Shown: positions 18,267 to 29,356, counted from the stretch's first letter. The stretch is DNA of 64,000 nt from an uncultured Eubacteriales bacterium (GCA_902790175.1 CADAQZ010000013.1:53615-117614), one strand, 5' to 3'. Numbers and translations are program-made. The notes: generated from the letters alone by a model not told the origin.

Positions 18267-19178
18267 TCATTGGTTGTTTTCCCGCGCGGCGTTGTAGGCG
18301 CAGACGGCGACCTCCAGCATCTGGGGGTGGGGTTCGCGCACCAGCAGCCGCTCCAGGCCCAGCTGCAGGCTGAGCAGCGCCGCAGCGACCTTGTTCTTGC
18401 GATGATGCTCCAGCAGCCGGATGGGCTCGTTCACCACGGCGGCGATGATCAGCACGATCAGCGCGCGCACCAGCAGCTGCACCGGCAGCGTGAACGTGCG
18501 CACCAGCGCGAAGGCGATCACGGACAACAGCAGCACCGTGATCACGAACGCGGCGTCGCTTCTGCCGGTGAGCCGCGAGGCCTTCTCGGCGCGCTCGCGC
18601 TCGGCCGGCTCCTCGCCGCCCGTGGCGTTCAGCAGCTTGTTGATCGCGCCGCGGTACATGCAGAAGCGGTTGACGACGCGCAGCCGCGGGATCAGCGCCG
18701 CACAGATCAGCCCGCCCAGCACCCTCGCGGCGCAGGCCACGGCGTTCATCGCGGGGCGGGACAGCTCCCAGCGGGGCAGTACCCACTTCGCCAGCGCCCA
18801 CGGGCCCAGCAGCACCAGCCCCACCAGCAGCACGATGATGACGATCGCGCTGCCCGCGGCCACCATCCCGGTGGGGTCCACGCGAAACAGCTCCGCGAAG
18901 CGCTGCTCGAAGCGGCTGCCCTTCACGATGTGCTGGGGCCGAAGCTGGGCCGACTCCGCCACGCCGTCCATGAAGTCCACCGTGCCGGCAGCCAGGCGCA
19001 GGATGCCCCGCACGAAGGGGACGCGCTCCATGGCGTCGCGGGCGGTGTGGTACTCCCGGCGGATGCGCAGCGAGATGTCCTTGCTCTCGCGCCGCACGGC
19101 GAACGCCGTGGCGCTGCCGATCTGCACCCGCACGCCCTCCGCCACGGGAGAGGCGTGGATAATGGTTTGATGAGCCAT
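18267..19178 (-). CDS. DUF1385 family membrane protein (YqhQ-like, divergent)
   Basis: This 303-residue membrane protein has the position (between rpmE and prmC) and general plan of the DUF1385/YqhQ family. An N-terminal soluble part carries the family's VRRESKDISLRIR-like start and PFVRGIL, followed by about four to five membrane helices. The family's most conserved loop normally reads near YHGAEHKTI and later HPRCGT; here the matching segments read MYRGAINKLLN and LTGRSDAAF, so the EHK and HPRCG residues are lost. Start ATG 19178 follows AGGAG. Function of the family is unknown. I am fairly sure of the family from context and topology, less from residues. Confidence 0.7.
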   Translation of the reverse strand: MAHQTIIHASPVAEGVRVQIGSATAFAVRRESKDISLRIRREYHTARDAMERVPFVRGILRLAAGTVDFMDGVAESAQLRPQHIVKGSRFEQRFAELFRVDPTGMVAAGSAIVIIVLLVGLVLLGPWALAKWVLPRWELSRPAMNAVACAARVLGGLICAALIPRLRVVNRFCMYRGAINKLLNATGGEEPAERERAEKASRLTGRSDAAFVITVLLLSVIAFALVRTFTLPVQLLVRALIVLIIAAVVNEPIRLLEHHRKNKVAAALLSLQLGLERLLVREPHPQMLEVAVCAYNAARENNQ

Positions 19179-19194
19179 AATAAAACTCCTAACT

Positions 19195-19225
19195 AAAAAA
19201 CGCCGGCGCGCAGCGCCGGGTTTTT
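19195..19225. terminator. Bidirectional-looking terminator between rpmE and DUF1385
   Basis: The stem CCGGCGC/GCGCCGG has A6 on the left and T5 on the right, giving a T-run on both strands. On the minus strand it would end or attenuate the rpmE transcript. A second imperfect hairpin (CGGCAAAGGC/GCCTTGCCG) lies at 19258-19281, between it and rpmE. Confidence 0.65.
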
Positions 19226-19296
19226 CGTTGACTACGCGCATTTAAACGGCAAAAGCACCGGCAAAGGCGCTTGCCTTGCCGATGCTCTCGGTTTGC

Positions 19297-19494
19297 CTAC
19301 ATGCCGTAGCGCTTCTTGAAGCGATCCACGCGTCCGCCGGTGTCAACCAGCTTCTGCTTGCCGGTGTAGAAGGGATGGCACTTTGAACAGATATCAACGC
19401 GCATTTCCTTCTTCACGGAACCGGTCTCAAAGGTCTCGCCGCACACGCAGCGGACCACTGCCTTGCCGTAATTCGGATGGATGTTCTCCTTCAT
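19297..19494 (-). CDS. rpmE: 50S ribosomal protein L31, zinc-binding form
   Basis: The 65-residue product is L31 of the zinc-containing type: CVCG and CSKCH supply the four Cys ligands. The N-terminus MKENIHPNY and the C-terminus FKKRYGM are typical. The start at ATG 19494 is chosen because GAGGTG lies 8 bp upstream; an in-frame ATG at 19503 would overlap it. A strong promoter is visible upstream at 19567-19595. Confidence 0.96.
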   Translation of the reverse strand: MKENIHPNYGKAVVRCVCGETFETGSVKKEMRVDICSKCHPFYTGKQKLVDTGGRVDRFKKRYGM

Positions 19495-19566
19495 GGTATT
19501 CACCTCACTCTAATCGGACTGTCGGCTCTCCGGCGGAACCGGCATCTGATTAATCACGCAACGGTT

Positions 19567-19595
19567 ATTATAGCACAAGCGGCGCGCCAGGGCAA
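19567..19595 (-). promoter_or_regulatory. Sigma-A-type promoter of rpmE
   Basis: On the minus strand TTGCCC, a 17 bp spacer and TATAAT are present, about 70 bp before the rpmE start. Confidence 0.7.
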
Positions 19596-19672
19596 TAGGT
19601 TGCGGAAAGTTTTACATATAAAATAAAAAGCCCCCTTCATGAAAAATTTACAACTTTTATTTTCAAAATCCA

Positions 19673-19701
19673 TTGACAAAAATGGGGGGAGGATGTATAT
19701 T
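19673..19701 (+). promoter_or_regulatory. Heat-shock operon promoter
   Basis: TTGACA (19673-19678), a 17 bp spacer and TATATT (19696-19701) lie just before the CIRCE element, which would overlap the transcription start region. Confidence 0.85.
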
Positions 19702-19712
19702 ATGTTCAGCCG

Positions 19713-19739
19713 TTAGCACTCGATGCTGTTGAGTGCTAA
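19713..19739. promoter_or_regulatory. CIRCE operator (HrcA binding site)
   Basis: The site is a perfect TTAGCACTC-N9-GAGTGCTAA, the consensus HrcA operator. It begins 11 bp after the -10 box, so HrcA would block transcription of hrcA-grpE-dnaK-dnaJ until heat stress. Confidence 0.97.
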
Positions 19740-19771
19740 CAGGCAACGAGGACGGAAAGGGAGGATGCCCG

Positions 19772-20800
19772 ATGCAGTTGGACGAGCGAAAGTACCTGAT
19801 CCTTCAGGCCATCATCGACGACTACATCCTCACGGCCATGCCGGTGGGCTCCCGCACGATCTCCCGCAAGTCCGGCGTCGGCTACTCGCCCGCCACCATC
19901 CGCAACGAGATGAGTGACCTTGAGGAGCTGGGCTACCTGGACCAGCCGCATACGTCGGCCGGCCGCGTGCCCTCCAACAAGGCCTATCGCCTCTACGTGG
20001 ATCACCTGATGAAGACCGTGAAGCTGACCAACGACGAGCGCGAGCGCATGCAGGACCACCTCGCCGCCAAGTCCAAGCAGGTGGAGGGCGTGATCCGCAG
20101 CGCCGCCGGGGTGCTGTCCGACGCGACGAAGTACACCTCGGTGATCGTCGCCCCGAAGCTGAGCACGCTGCGCATCAAGCACGTGCAGCTGGTGCCGGTG
20201 GCGGAGCGCATGGCGCTGATGGTGATCGTCACCAACGCCGGCATCGTCAAGGACGCGGTGATCAGCGTTCCCGAGGGCATGACCGCCGACGAGCTGTACG
20301 CCGTGTCGCGCACGCTGACCGAAAAGCTGGCGGACAAGCCGCTGGAGGCCGTGCGGCAGGCGTTCGCGGAGCTGCTTCGCAACGCCGAGTACAACCGGAA
20401 GCTGCTGGGCGAGACGCTGCAGGTGATCGAGAAGCGGCTGGAGGCCGGCGGCGACGCCTCGGACGTGATCGTGGGCGGACCGGCCAACATGCTGGAATAC
20501 CCGGAGTACAGCGACGTGAGCAAGGCCAGGAACTTCCTGGCGGTGCTGGAGTCGAAGGACACGCTGCGCAAGCTGCTCAGCCGGGACGGCAGCATGGAGA
20601 TCTCCATCCGCATCGGCCCGGAAAACCAGCTGCCCGCGCTGAACGACTGCTCCATCGTGACGGCCAGCTATCGCGTGGGCGACCACTCCAGCGGCACGCT
20701 GGGCATCATCGGCCCCACGCGCATGAACTACAACCGGGTGATCTCGGTGCTGGAGTTCATGGGCCGCGCGCTGAGCGACGTGCTGAGCGAATATCGTTAA
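19772..20800 (+). CDS. hrcA: Heat-inducible transcription repressor HrcA
   Basis: HrcA binds CIRCE and represses the chaperone operon; it needs GroEL for folding, so free GroEL sets its activity. The 342-residue protein starts with the winged-helix region (ERKYLILQAIIDDYILTAMP and VGSRTIS...YSPATIRNEM), followed by the GAF-like and dimerisation domains ending ISVLEFMGRALSDVL. ATG 19772 follows AAGGGAGG. It is the first gene of the hrcA-grpE-dnaK-dnaJ operon and is autoregulated through the CIRCE 33 bp upstream. Confidence 0.97.
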   Translation: MQLDERKYLILQAIIDDYILTAMPVGSRTISRKSGVGYSPATIRNEMSDLEELGYLDQPHTSAGRVPSNKAYRLYVDHLMKTVKLTNDERERMQDHLAAKSKQVEGVIRSAAGVLSDATKYTSVIVAPKLSTLRIKHVQLVPVAERMALMVIVTNAGIVKDAVISVPEGMTADELYAVSRTLTEKLADKPLEAVRQAFAELLRNAEYNRKLLGETLQVIEKRLEAGGDASDVIVGGPANMLEYPEYSDVSKARNFLAVLESKDTLRKLLSRDGSMEISIRIGPENQLPALNDCSIVTASYRVGDHSSGTLGIIGPTRMNYNRVISVLEFMGRALSDVLSEYR

Positions 20801-20812
20801 GGAGAATCAGAG

Positions 20813-21394
20813 ATGAAGAAGAAGGACAAGGCCACCAAGGCCGAGCAGGCCGTCGGGCAGGAGCTGAACGAGGCCGAGGCCCCGGCCGTCGAGGCCGATC
20901 AGCCGACGGAGGAACGGGAAGCCACCGCCGAGGAGTGGCAGGCCGCGCTGGAGCTGGCCGTGAAGCAGCGGGACGAGTTGAAGGATTCGCTGCTGCGGGC
21001 CCAGGCGGACTTCCAGAACTTCAAGCGCCGCAACCAGACCGCCCGCGCGGACGGCTATGAGGACGGCGTGCGCGAGGCCATTGCGGCCATGCTGCCCGCC
21101 ATCGACAACCTGGAGCGCGCCATCGACGCCGCCGAAAAGACCGACGACGAGGGCGCAAAGGCGCTGGCCGACGGCGTCAGCATGACGCTGAACACGCTGT
21201 TCGAGAGCCTCAAGCGCTTCGGCTTCGAGGAGGTGCCCGCCCTGGGCGAGGACTTCGACCCCGAGAAGCACAACGCCGTGATGCGCGAGACCGGCGACGA
21301 CCCCGGCAAGGTGCTGGAGGTGTTCCAGAAGGGCTACAAGGTCAAGGACAAGATCATCCGGTACGCGATGGTGAAAGTTTCCGTCGAAAAATAG
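20813..21394 (+). CDS. grpE: Nucleotide exchange factor GrpE
   Basis: GrpE releases ADP from DnaK and may act as a thermosensor. The 193-residue protein has an acidic disordered start (about 1-40), a long coiled coil (about 45-120, with LLRAQADFQNFKRRN) and the beta-wing head containing FDPEKHNAVM and the end KVKDKIIRYAMVKV. It starts 12 bp after hrcA with AGGAG upstream and lies just before dnaK. Confidence 0.96.
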   Translation: MKKKDKATKAEQAVGQELNEAEAPAVEADQPTEEREATAEEWQAALELAVKQRDELKDSLLRAQADFQNFKRRNQTARADGYEDGVREAIAAMLPAIDNLERAIDAAEKTDDEGAKALADGVSMTLNTLFESLKRFGFEEVPALGEDFDPEKHNAVMRETGDDPGKVLEVFQKGYKVKDKIIRYAMVKVSVEK

Positions 21395-21442
21395 CATGAA
21401 GTCAACAACGAACATTTTCGATTGTAAATAGGAGGTATTATT

Positions 21443-23231
<1,789 letters not shown>

Positions 23232-23252
23232 GGGATAGATCATCATTTCTCC

Positions 23253-23279
23253 GGGGGCAAGGGCTTCGCCCTTGCCCCC
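23253..23279 (+). terminator. Intercistronic hairpin between dnaK and dnaJ
   Basis: Arms GGGGGCAAGGGC and GCCCTTGCCCCC enclose a TTC loop; only two Ts follow, so it is a weak terminator at best. Partial termination or mRNA processing would lower DnaJ relative to DnaK. Confidence 0.5.
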
Positions 23280-23294
23280 TTGGGGGTTGAGTAA

Positions 23295-24437
23295 ATGGCG
23301 AATAAACGAGACTACTACGAGGTCCTGGGACTGCAGAAGGGCGCGGACGAGGCGGCCATCAAAAAGGCCTACCGCACGCTGGCGAAGAAGTATCACCCGG
23401 ACGTGAACCCGGGCGACAAGACCGCCGAGGAGAAGTTCAAGGAGGTCAACGAGGCCTACCAGGTGCTCTCCAATCCCCAGAAGCGCGCCCAGTACGACCA
23501 GTTCGGCCACGACGGCCCGCAGGCGGGCGGCTTCGGCGGGTTCGGCGACTTCAGCGGCTTCTCCGGCGGCGGCTTCGGCGGCTTTGAGGACATCTTCTCC
23601 TCGGTGTTCGGCGGTGGCTTCGGCGGCGGCGCGCGGCAAAACGGCCCGATCCCCGGCGACGACCTGCGCTACGACCTGACCATCTCCTTTGAGGAAGCGG
23701 CCCTGGGCTGCGAGAAGGAGATCAACCTGGTGCGCGACGAGGCGTGCCCCACCTGCAACGGCTCCGGCGCGAAGCCGGGCAGCAAGGTGGACACCTGTCC
23801 CACCTGCCAGGGCACCGGCCAGGAGCGCGTGGTGACGAATACGCCGTTCGGGCGCATCCAGAACGTGCGCACCTGCTCGCGCTGTCGCGGTGCGGGCAAG
23901 ATCATCACCGAGCCCTGCCCGAAGTGCCATGGGCGCGGCAAGGTGCGCGTCAGCAAGCGCCGCACCGTGAAGGTGCCCGCGGGCATCGACAACGGCCAGG
24001 TGCTGACCATCCGCGGCCAGGGCGGCCTGGGCGAGCGCGGCGGGCAGCCGGGCGATCTGCTGATCGTGGTGAACGTGAAGCCGCACAAGCTGTTCAAGCG
24101 GCGCGACGACGACCTGTACATCGAAATGCCGCTGACCTTCACCCAGGCGGCGCTGGGCGCGAAGCTGGACGTGCCGACGCTGGGCAAGCCCATCCAGTAC
24201 GACTTCCCGGAGGGCACGCAGCCCGGCCAGGTGTTCCGCGTGCGCGGCCAGGGCATCGCCCACCTGCGCAACCCGGACACCAAGGGCGATCTTTACGTCA
24301 CCGCCGTGGTGGAGATCCCCAAGAAGCTGACCAAGCAGCAGAAGGAGCTGCTCAAGCAGTTCGACGAGAGCGCCAACGGCAGCCAATACGAAAAGAAAAA
24401 GACGTTCATCGACATGGTGAAGGACGCGTTCCGGTAA
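23295..24437 (+). CDS. dnaJ: Co-chaperone DnaJ
   Basis: DnaJ (Hsp40) delivers substrates to DnaK and stimulates its ATPase. The 380-residue protein has a J domain with the HPD tripeptide ([11 protein letters not shown]), a G/F-rich linker with [11 protein letters not shown], four CxxCxGxG zinc repeats ([32 protein letters not shown]) and two C-terminal beta domains. This is a full type I DnaJ. The start ATG 23295 is preceded by GGGGGT. Confidence 0.97.
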   Translation: MANKRDYYEVLGLQKGADEAAIKKAYRTLAKKYHPDVNPGDKTAEEKFKEVNEAYQVLSNPQKRAQYDQFGHDGPQAGGFGGFGDFSGFSGGGFGGFEDIFSSVFGGGFGGGARQNGPIPGDDLRYDLTISFEEAALGCEKEINLVRDEACPTCNGSGAKPGSKVDTCPTCQGTGQERVVTNTPFGRIQNVRTCSRCRGAGKIITEPCPKCHGRGKVRVSKRRTVKVPAGIDNGQVLTIRGQGGLGERGGQPGDLLIVVNVKPHKLFKRRDDDLYIEMPLTFTQAALGAKLDVPTLGKPIQYDFPEGTQPGQVFRVRGQGIAHLRNPDTKGDLYVTAVVEIPKKLTKQQKELLKQFDESANGSQYEKKKTFIDMVKDAFR

Positions 24438-24456
24438 GGAAGAAGGGCAACTTTAT

Positions 24457-24486
24457 GGGGGCGGCGCAACGCCGCCCCTACTTTTT
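24457..24486. repeat. GGGCGGCG palindrome, likely terminator after dnaJ
   Basis: The palindrome GGGGGCGGCGCAACGCCGCC plus flanking bases is followed by CCCCTACTTTTTG, so it can act as an intrinsic terminator of the heat-shock operon. The same unit occurs at 8641-8661. Confidence 0.65.
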
Positions 24487-24512
24487 GTATTTGGATCGTT
24501 AACCTCAAGACC

Positions 24513-24541
24513 TTGCCGCGCTCTGCAAATAATGCTATAAT
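24513..24541 (+). promoter_or_regulatory. Sigma-A-type promoter
   Basis: TTGCCG (24513-24518), a 17 bp spacer and TATAAT (24536-24541) lie 34 bp before the GT-C gene. Confidence 0.65.
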
Positions 24542-24574
24542 CATGGAAATATCGAATGCGATTGGGGTTTTGGC

Positions 24575-25846
24575 ATGAACCTGGACGCGGTGGGACTCTG
24601 GCTGGGCCGTCTGATCATGGCGGGCTTCGCGGCGCTGGTGGTCGCGGAGCTCATTCGCTATTTCCGGACGGCACTGGTCGAGCCCCTTGCCCCGCGCGCC
24701 CAGCCGCACGACCCGCTGCCGTGGAAGCGCGTGCTGGCCGAGGTGTTGGCGGCGTTTGCGGCTTCGCGACTGCTGGTCGTGCTGGCGTGCTTCGCCTGCC
24801 ACTGGATCGGGACCGGCAGCCCCGCGGACTTCTTCATGTACTTCGAGGGCAGGCTGCGCCCGTGGGACGCCGACCACTACCTCGGCATCATCGAGAGATG
24901 GTACGTCACGGAGGGCGACCCGCGGCTGCACATCGTGTTTCTGCCCCTCTACCCGGCGCTGGGCCGGGGCCTGCGCCTGCTGACGGGCCTGTCCCCGTTC
25001 GCGGCGGCGCTGATCGTGTCCAACGCGGCGCTCGTCGGCTGCGGCTTTGTGATGTTCCGGCTGGCGGAGGGGGAGGGCGGCGCGGCGCTGGGGCGTCGGG
25101 CGATGCTGCTGACGCTGTTCTGCCCGATGACCTACTTCTACTCGATCCCCTACACGGAATCGCTGTTTCTGCTGCTGACGCTGTTGGCGGCGCTCTGCGC
25201 GCGGCGGCGGCGCTTTGCGCTGGCGGTGCTGCTGGGCGCGCTGGCGGCAAACGCCCGCATCGTGGGCATGGCGGCGGCGATCCCAATCTACTGGGAGTGG
25301 CTGCGCGCGGATCGCGAGGCGCACCCCTCGCGCGGCGCGCTGGCCCGGGCGCTGATCGGCACGCTGGCGGTGCTGCCGGTATCGCTGGGGCTGCTGCTGT
25401 ATCTGTACGGCAACTGGCGGCTGTTTGGAAACCCGCTGCAGTTCATGGTGTTCCAGCGGGAGAACTGGTCGCAGAACCTGGGCACGCTGGCCAATACGTT
25501 CCGCTACTGCCTGAACAACGCGCTGGACTACGACGACCACCTGTACCAGCTGGGCGTCTGGCGGCCGCAGGCGCTGCTGATCGCGGCGGTGCCCGCGCTG
25601 CTGGCCTGGCGGCGCAAGCGGGAATCGCCCGCCGACGTGGCCTACCTGCTGGCGTTCTTCTACGTCAGCTTCGCGCCCACCTGGCTTCTGAGCGGCCCGC
25701 GCTACCTGTCCGCCGCCTACGCCCTCTACCCGCTGTTGGCCCGGATCCCCGCGCGAAAGCGGGGCTTCGCGGCGATGCTGGCGGCTGAGTGCGCGCTGCT
25801 GGCCTTCATGACGATCGTCGGGCTATGGCTGGGAAAGGTGTACTGA
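24575..25846 (+). CDS. GT-C mannosyltransferase-like membrane protein (PIG-V type)
   Basis: This 423-residue integral membrane protein has about nine to ten hydrophobic helices. An early luminal/extracytoplasmic loop contains RPWDADHYLGI (acidic residues typical of the GT-C catalytic site). FLPLYPALGRG and SIPYTESLF match the PIG-V/GPI-mannosyltransferase-2 family as found in bacteria. Such proteins use a polyprenyl-phosphate sugar donor on the outer membrane face. Donor and acceptor here are unknown; a wall glycopolymer or lipid are candidates. It has its own promoter and a poor ribosome binding site (GGGG). The neighbouring genes give no functional hint. Confidence 0.75.
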   Translation: MNLDAVGLWLGRLIMAGFAALVVAELIRYFRTALVEPLAPRAQPHDPLPWKRVLAEVLAAFAASRLLVVLACFACHWIGTGSPADFFMYFEGRLRPWDADHYLGIIERWYVTEGDPRLHIVFLPLYPALGRGLRLLTGLSPFAAALIVSNAALVGCGFVMFRLAEGEGGAALGRRAMLLTLFCPMTYFYSIPYTESLFLLLTLLAALCARRRRFALAVLLGALAANARIVGMAAAIPIYWEWLRADREAHPSRGALARALIGTLAVLPVSLGLLLYLYGNWRLFGNPLQFMVFQRENWSQNLGTLANTFRYCLNNALDYDDHLYQLGVWRPQALLIAAVPALLAWRRKRESPADVAYLLAFFYVSFAPTWLLSGPRYLSAAYALYPLLARIPARKRGFAAMLAAECALLAFMTIVGLWLGKVY

Positions 25847-25941
25847 ACGGGATTGCGCCGCGCGGCGGTCCTGTGGTATACTGTTGTCATGACATTTTGA
25901 AACGCGCCCGGCGCGCGAAAAAACACGAGGAGCAAACATCA

Positions 25942-26895
25942 ATGGACTGGATGGAATACACGATACTGACCACCACTGAGGGCAGCGACCTCGTCTCGCA
26001 GGTGCTGATGGACGCGGGCAGCACCGGCACGATGATCGAGGACAAGAACGACGTGGCCGCGAACCAGCGCCCCGAGGGCCAGTGGGACATCATCGACGAG
26101 GCCATCGCCAAGCGCATCGGCGACGACGTGAAGGTGACCGGCTACTTCGAGGCGGACGAGAAGCTCGCGGACCGCGTGGCGTTCATCGAATCGGAGCTGC
26201 GCCGCCTGCGCGGCATGGACCTGGGCATCGACCTGGGCAAGCTGGAAACGCTGCGCCACGACGTGGCCGAGCAGGACTGGACCGAGAGCTGGAAGGCTGC
26301 GTTCAAGCCGTTTCGGCTGGGCGAGCACATGATCGTGAAGCCCAGCTGGGAGGACGCGGACATCCGTCCCGGCGACCACGTGATCGAGATCGACCCCGGC
26401 ATGGCCTTCGGCACCGGCACCCACGAGACCACGGGCATGTGCGTCCAGCTGGTGGAGAAGTACGTGAAGCCGGGCGACCGCGCGATCGACATCGGCACCG
26501 GCACCGGCATCCTCGCCATCGCCGCGGCCTACATGGGCGCGAAGCCCGTGCTGGCCACCGACCTGGACCCCGTGGCCGCGCGCGTGGCCGCCGAGAACGT
26601 GCGCATCAACGGCTTCGGCGACGTGATCGAGGTGCGCTGCGGCGACCTCTTGGACGTGGTGCAGGAGACGGGCGACGTGGTGATAGCGAACATCATCGCG
26701 GACGTGATCATCCTGCTGGCGGGGCCCGTGCGCGCGCGCATCGCCGACGGCGGCATCTTCATCTGCTCCGGCATCTCCGTGGAGCGCCGCCAGGACGTGC
26801 GCGACGCGCTGATCGCCGCGAACTACGAGATCCTGGACGACCTGAACCAGGGCGAGTGGTGCGCGATGGCGGCGCGGAAAAAACCCGCCGTTTAA
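25942..26895 (+). CDS. prmA: Ribosomal protein L11 methyltransferase
   Basis: PrmA trimethylates lysines and the N-terminus of ribosomal protein L11. The 317-residue length is normal. Motifs are EQDWTESWKAAFKPFRLG, the substrate-entry segment PGMAFGTGTHETT, the SAM site DIGTGTGILAIAAA and the catalytic-site VIANIIADVI. ATG 25942 follows GAGGAG; the frame is open further upstream without a ribosome binding site. It is followed by rsmE, as in many Firmicutes where dnaJ-prmA-rsmE-mtaB is a conserved order. Confidence 0.96.
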   Translation: MDWMEYTILTTTEGSDLVSQVLMDAGSTGTMIEDKNDVAANQRPEGQWDIIDEAIAKRIGDDVKVTGYFEADEKLADRVAFIESELRRLRGMDLGIDLGKLETLRHDVAEQDWTESWKAAFKPFRLGEHMIVKPSWEDADIRPGDHVIEIDPGMAFGTGTHETTGMCVQLVEKYVKPGDRAIDIGTGTGILAIAAAYMGAKPVLATDLDPVAARVAAENVRINGFGDVIEVRCGDLLDVVQETGDVVIANIIADVIILLAGPVRARIADGGIFICSGISVERRQDVRDALIAANYEILDDLNQGEWCAMAARKKPAV

Positions 26896-26988
26896 CGCTG
26901 CCGCGCGGACTGACCGGCTGCTTTTCCGCTGATTCAGGAAAAAACAGCCGCGGCGACCTAAATACACATCGCTTGGGATGGTGAGCCC

Positions 26989-27711
26989 ATGCACAGCTTT
27001 TACATCGAATCCCCCGTGGAAAACATCGCGCTCTTGCCCGCCGACGAGGCGAAGCACGCGGCGAAGGTGCTGCGGCTGCGCGCCGGGGACGAGGTCTGCG
27101 CGATGGACGGCGCGGGGCGGCGCTGGCGCGGGGAACTCGTCGAGGCGGACGGCCTCGCGGTGCGCCTGCTGGAGGAGCTGCCCTCCAACGAGGCCCCGGC
27201 GCGGATCACCGTGTACGAGGGGCTTCCGAAGGCCGACAAGCTGGACTTCATCGCCCAGAAGCTGACGGAGCTGGGCGCGGCGCGGCTTATGCCGGTGAAG
27301 ATGGAGCGCTGCGTGGTGAAGCTGGACGCGAAGGACGGCGTGAAGCGCCGCGAGCGGCTTCTGAAGATCGCGCGCGAGGCCGCCAAGCAGTGCGGCCGGG
27401 GCCTGCCCATGGACGTGACCGAGCCGCTGGACTGGCGCGAGGCGCTTTCGCAGATGGCCCGACACGACGCGCTGCTGATCCCCTGGGAGGACGCCCGGGG
27501 CGCGCGGATGCGGGACGTGCATGCGCAGCTGCCGGACGCGCGGGACATCGGCGTCGTGATCGGTCCCGAGGGCGGCATGTCGCCTTCGGAGGTGGACGCG
27601 ATGCGCGCCGTCGGCGGGCGGACCGTCACGCTCGGGCCGCGCATCCTGCGCACCGAGACCGCCGCCGTGGTCGCCGCCGCGCTGGCGATGCAGCTGTGGG
27701 GAGATATTTAG
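26989..27711 (+). CDS. rsmE: 16S rRNA (uracil1498-N3)-methyltransferase
   Basis: RsmE methylates U1498 of 16S rRNA. The 240-residue SPOUT-class protein has an N-terminal PUA-like domain (HAAKVLRLRAGDEV) and a knotted C-terminal domain with VVIGPEGGMSPSEV and LGPRILRTETAAV, which bind SAM. It lies between prmA and mtaB; its stop precedes the mtaB start by only 4 bp. Confidence 0.95.
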   Translation: MHSFYIESPVENIALLPADEAKHAAKVLRLRAGDEVCAMDGAGRRWRGELVEADGLAVRLLEELPSNEAPARITVYEGLPKADKLDFIAQKLTELGAARLMPVKMERCVVKLDAKDGVKRRERLLKIAREAAKQCGRGLPMDVTEPLDWREALSQMARHDALLIPWEDARGARMRDVHAQLPDARDIGVVIGPEGGMSPSEVDAMRAVGGRTVTLGPRILRTETAAVVAAALAMQLWGDI

Positions 27712-27715
27712 TTCT

Positions 27716-29005
27716 ATGAAAACGATCGCATCGTATACGCTCGGCTGCAAGGTGAACCAGTACGACACCGAGGCCATGCTGGAGGCGTTCGAGCGCGCGG
27801 GCTACGCCGTCGTGCCGTTCCCGGGCGAGGCGGACGTGGTCCTGATCAACACCTGCACCGTCACCGGCACCGGCGACCAGAAGTCGATGAAGGCCATCCG
27901 CCGCGCCGCCCGGGAGCATCCGAACTGCGCCATCGTGGTGTGCGGCTGCCTGGCCCAGCGCGAGGCCGAAAGGCTCTCGGAAATGGACAACGTGCGGCTG
28001 GTGCTGGGCGTGCAGCGCCGGGCCGAGGTGGTCGAACTGCTGGAGCGGGCGCTTGACGAGGACACGACCATCAACGCCGTCGCGCCCTTGAAGGACGCCG
28101 GGTTTGAGAGCCTGTTCGTCTCGCGCCACGAGGGCAAGACCCGCGCCGCCATGAAGATCCAGGAGGGCTGCGACCGCTGGTGCAGCTACTGCATCATCCC
28201 AAGCGTCCGCGGGCCGGTGCGCTCGATGCCGCTTTCGGAGGTGGCCCGAGAGGCTGCGCGACTGGGCTCGGCGGGCTACCGGGAGATCGTGGTGACGGGC
28301 ATCCACCTGGCCAGCTACGGCCGGGGCGCGGATGAGACGCTGATGGACGCCGTGCGCGCCGTGCACGATGCGCCGGGGGTGCGCCGGGTGCGGCTGGGCT
28401 CGCTGGAGCCCGTGACCGTCACGGAGGACTTCGCCCGCGCTTGCGCGGACCTGCCGGGGCTGATGCGCCAGTTCCACCTGTCGCTGCAGTCGGGCAGCGC
28501 GTCGGTTTTGAAGCGGATGCGCCGCCGCTATACGCCCAAGGAGTATTTGCAAGCGGCGGAGCTCTTGCGAAAGCACATGCCGGACTGTGCCGTGACCACC
28601 GACATCATCGTCGGCTTTCCCGGCGAGACGGATCAGGAGTTTGACGAGACGCTGGCCTTCGCCGAGGAAGTGCGTCTCGCGCGGATCCACGTGTTCCCGT
28701 ACTCCCGCAGGAGCGGCACGCTGGCCGACAGGATGGAGGGCCAGGTGGACGAGGCCGTGAAGAAGGCGCGCGCGCGGCGGCTGATCGAGCTGGGGAACCG
28801 GCTGGAGCGGCGCTTCGTGTCGGGCCTCATCGGCACGGCGCAGGAGGTGCTCTTCGAGACGCCGGCGGGCGCGGGTCTCGCCGAGGGCTACACGGGCCAG
28901 TACGTGCGCGTGCGCGCGGCGGCCGAGCCGGGGACGATCGCCCGCGTGCGGCTGGACAGCGCCGACGACACGCTGGCGCTGGGAACGATCATCGAAAATC
29001 AATAA
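27716..29005 (+). CDS. mtaB: tRNA t6A37 methylthiotransferase MtaB
   Basis: MtaB converts t6A37 to ms2t6A in tRNA, acting on the modification that Sua5 helps to make. The 429-residue protein has the UPF0004 domain with Cys ligands in TLGCKVNQYDT, INTCTVT and VVCGCLAQ. The radical SAM core has CDRWCSYCIIPSVRG, and a C-terminal TRAM domain ends the protein. The spacing and the VNQYDTEAM start distinguish MtaB from MiaB and RimO. It is tightly linked to rsmE and followed by a HIT protein 15 bp downstream. Confidence 0.95.
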   Translation: MKTIASYTLGCKVNQYDTEAMLEAFERAGYAVVPFPGEADVVLINTCTVTGTGDQKSMKAIRRAAREHPNCAIVVCGCLAQREAERLSEMDNVRLVLGVQRRAEVVELLERALDEDTTINAVAPLKDAGFESLFVSRHEGKTRAAMKIQEGCDRWCSYCIIPSVRGPVRSMPLSEVAREAARLGSAGYREIVVTGIHLASYGRGADETLMDAVRAVHDAPGVRRVRLGSLEPVTVTEDFARACADLPGLMRQFHLSLQSGSASVLKRMRRRYTPKEYLQAAELLRKHMPDCAVTTDIIVGFPGETDQEFDETLAFAEEVRLARIHVFPYSRRSGTLADRMEGQVDEAVKKARARRLIELGNRLERRFVSGLIGTAQEVLFETPAGAGLAEGYTGQYVRVRAAAEPGTIARVRLDSADDTLALGTIIENQ

Positions 29006-29020
29006 TCGGAGGGATTATTC

Positions 29021-29356
29021 ATGAACGATTGCCTGTTTTGCAAGATCATCGCCGGGGAGATCCCCTGCAACAAGGTGTATGAGGACGACGCGGTGTTCGC
29101 GTTCCGCGACATCAACCCCCAGGCGCCGGTGCACGTGCTGATCGTGCCGAAGAAGCACATGGCCAACATGCTCGAGTGCGACGCCGAAACCGCCGCGGCC
29201 CTGGCCAGCGCCGTGGGCGCGATCGCCCGCCAGGAGGGCGTGGATGCAAGCGGCTTCCGCATCATCAGCAACTGCGGCCATGACGCCTGCCAGTCCGTGA
29301 ACCACCTGCACGTGCATTTGCTGGGCGGCGCGCAGATGGCGGAGAAGATGGCCTGA
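29021..29356 (+). CDS. Histidine triad (HIT) nucleotide-binding protein
   Basis: This 111-residue HINT-type protein hydrolyses purine nucleoside phosphoramidates or related adenylates. FCKIIAGEIP opens the fold and HLHVHLLGG is the histidine triad with the nucleophilic middle His. The C-terminus ends AQMAEKMA instead of the common WPPG. ATG 29021 follows GGAGGG. It is typically found beside mtaB and rpsU in Clostridia. Confidence 0.95.
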   Translation: MNDCLFCKIIAGEIPCNKVYEDDAVFAFRDINPQAPVHVLIVPKKHMANMLECDAETAAALASAVGAIARQEGVDASGFRIISNCGHDACQSVNHLHVHLLGGAQMAEKMA

